DNA of 64,000 nucleotides from Lepus europaeus (taxonomy: Eukaryota > Chordata > Mammalia > Lagomorpha > Leporidae): assembly GCF_033115175.1 (NCBI RefSeq), contig NW_026909534.1, forward strand, positions 62,001-126,000, given 5' to 3'. Within the stretch, counting starts at the first letter, position 1, and every line of letters starts with the position of its first letter. The position numbers and the translations under genes were made by a program. Of the stretch, positions 63,401-64,000 are shown in pieces. Under the pieces are notes generated by a model. That model did no database searches and was not told the origin of the DNA. It saw only the letters and a program-made list of their open reading frames with translations.

Positions 63401-63757
63401 AAACTGAGCCACGCCATGGACACGGGGGCCACAAGAGTTGGCAAACAGCGAGCCAAGCTACAGAAGCCCACCCACAGAATTTGAGATCCGGTGATGGAAG
63501 GAAAGGTAACCCGAGACATTGGCCGCGAAGGTTAGACCTTGGTCCTAGTTCACGCGGGAAGGAGGGGGAACTACACCAGGCTGACTGGAAGAAAAAAAAA
63601 GGGGGGGGGGTCCAGCTGGGATACTAGCCTCTCTCTGCACTCTCCTTACAAACCCCAGAAAGACAAAGAGCAGGGACCACTTTACATAAGTAAAACAAAC
63701 TCCTTAGCCTAGGCAACACTGAAGAACCAAACAGAGCTCTTTGGCCACACCTCCAAG

Positions 63758-64000
63758 ATAACAAACAAACATAGAAACCAAGGAAACAAGAGCAAGGAAG
63801 ACACTATAACGCCCCCAAATGAAAAAGACACCCCAATTCAAGATTATAAAGATGATGAGATAGAAGAAATGCAAGAAGCAGATCTCAAAAAATTGATAAG
63901 GTCATTTAGAAGTTCTCAAAAACAAATTCTTGAACTACAGAAATCCTTAATGGACAAGATAGAAAATCTCTCGCGCGAAAATGAAATATTAAGGAGGAAT
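63758..64000 (+). pseudogene. L1 ORF1 start, initiator codons lost
   Basis: By alignment with the L1 copy whose ORF1 starts at 44073 (ATG TCA AAC AAA), this copy reads ATA ACA AAC AAA at 63758. The internal ATG ATG pair reads ATA ACG at 63806-63811. The downstream coiled-coil codons (SQKQILELQKSLMDKIENLS) are present. Confidence 0.8.

Larger units (their letters stand above)
63091..64000 (+). mobile_element. L1 5' end (plus), runs off the window
   Basis: Starts gggtggagccaagatggcag, the full-length L1 5' terminus, followed by a 5' UTR (to about 63757) and the beginning of ORF1. Only the first 910 bp are in the window. Confidence 0.92.

Overview
This is a mammalian nuclear window, almost certainly from a lagomorph and most likely rabbit (Oryctolagus) or a close relative. 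The main evidence is about thirty copies of the lagomorph-specific tRNA-derived C-family SINE. These have a head such as GGGCCGGCGCTGTGG, a TC/GA-rich body end, and tails of either TTTCAAATAAATAAAT or CTGCCTGTCAAAAAA. Several LINE-1 elements also share one characteristic 3' UTR. There is no bacterial-type gene organisation, CRISPR array or operon, and I see no intact host gene. The ORFs longer than about 60 codons are LINE-1 fragments, SINE shadows, or pieces of two processed retrocopies.

Layout. Bases 1-9,480 are AT-rich unique-looking DNA with nine SINEs and one tiny L1 tail. Bases 9,480-30,480 hold a previously hidden structure: diverged tandem copies of an AT-rich unit of about 0.5 kb. 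This array was broken apart by a full-length minus-strand L1 (11,091-18,028, perfect 18-bp target-site duplication), an older L1 riddled with SINEs (20,387-27,548), two truncated L1s and several SINEs. A retrocopy of CACYBP (minus, 30,488-31,564) sits at the edge of the array. From 31.6 to 36.6 kb there are SINEs, an unidentified GC-richer block and an LTR-like element. From 36.6 to 47.8 kb is an L1 complex: a plus-strand L1 lies between two parts of a minus-strand L1, and an L1/SINE mosaic with an inverted segment follows. From 47.8 to 58.1 kb there are older repeats, including an MLT1-type LTR split by an L1, ancient L1 pieces and SINEs. From 58.1 to 62.9 kb an almost full-length retrocopy of the meiotic gene MEIOC is inserted into an old L1 ORF2; the L1 resumes at 62,946. 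At 63,091 another full-length-type L1 5' end begins and runs off the window.

Nothing in the window appears to work as a pathway. The coherent story is serial L1-driven retrotransposition: L1s, SINEs carried by L1 machinery, two cellular mRNAs and at least one L1-SINE chimera, nested inside each other so that relative ages can be read from the nesting. The ORF2 copies I examined carry frameshifts, stops or deletions, so no L1 here looks autonomously active.
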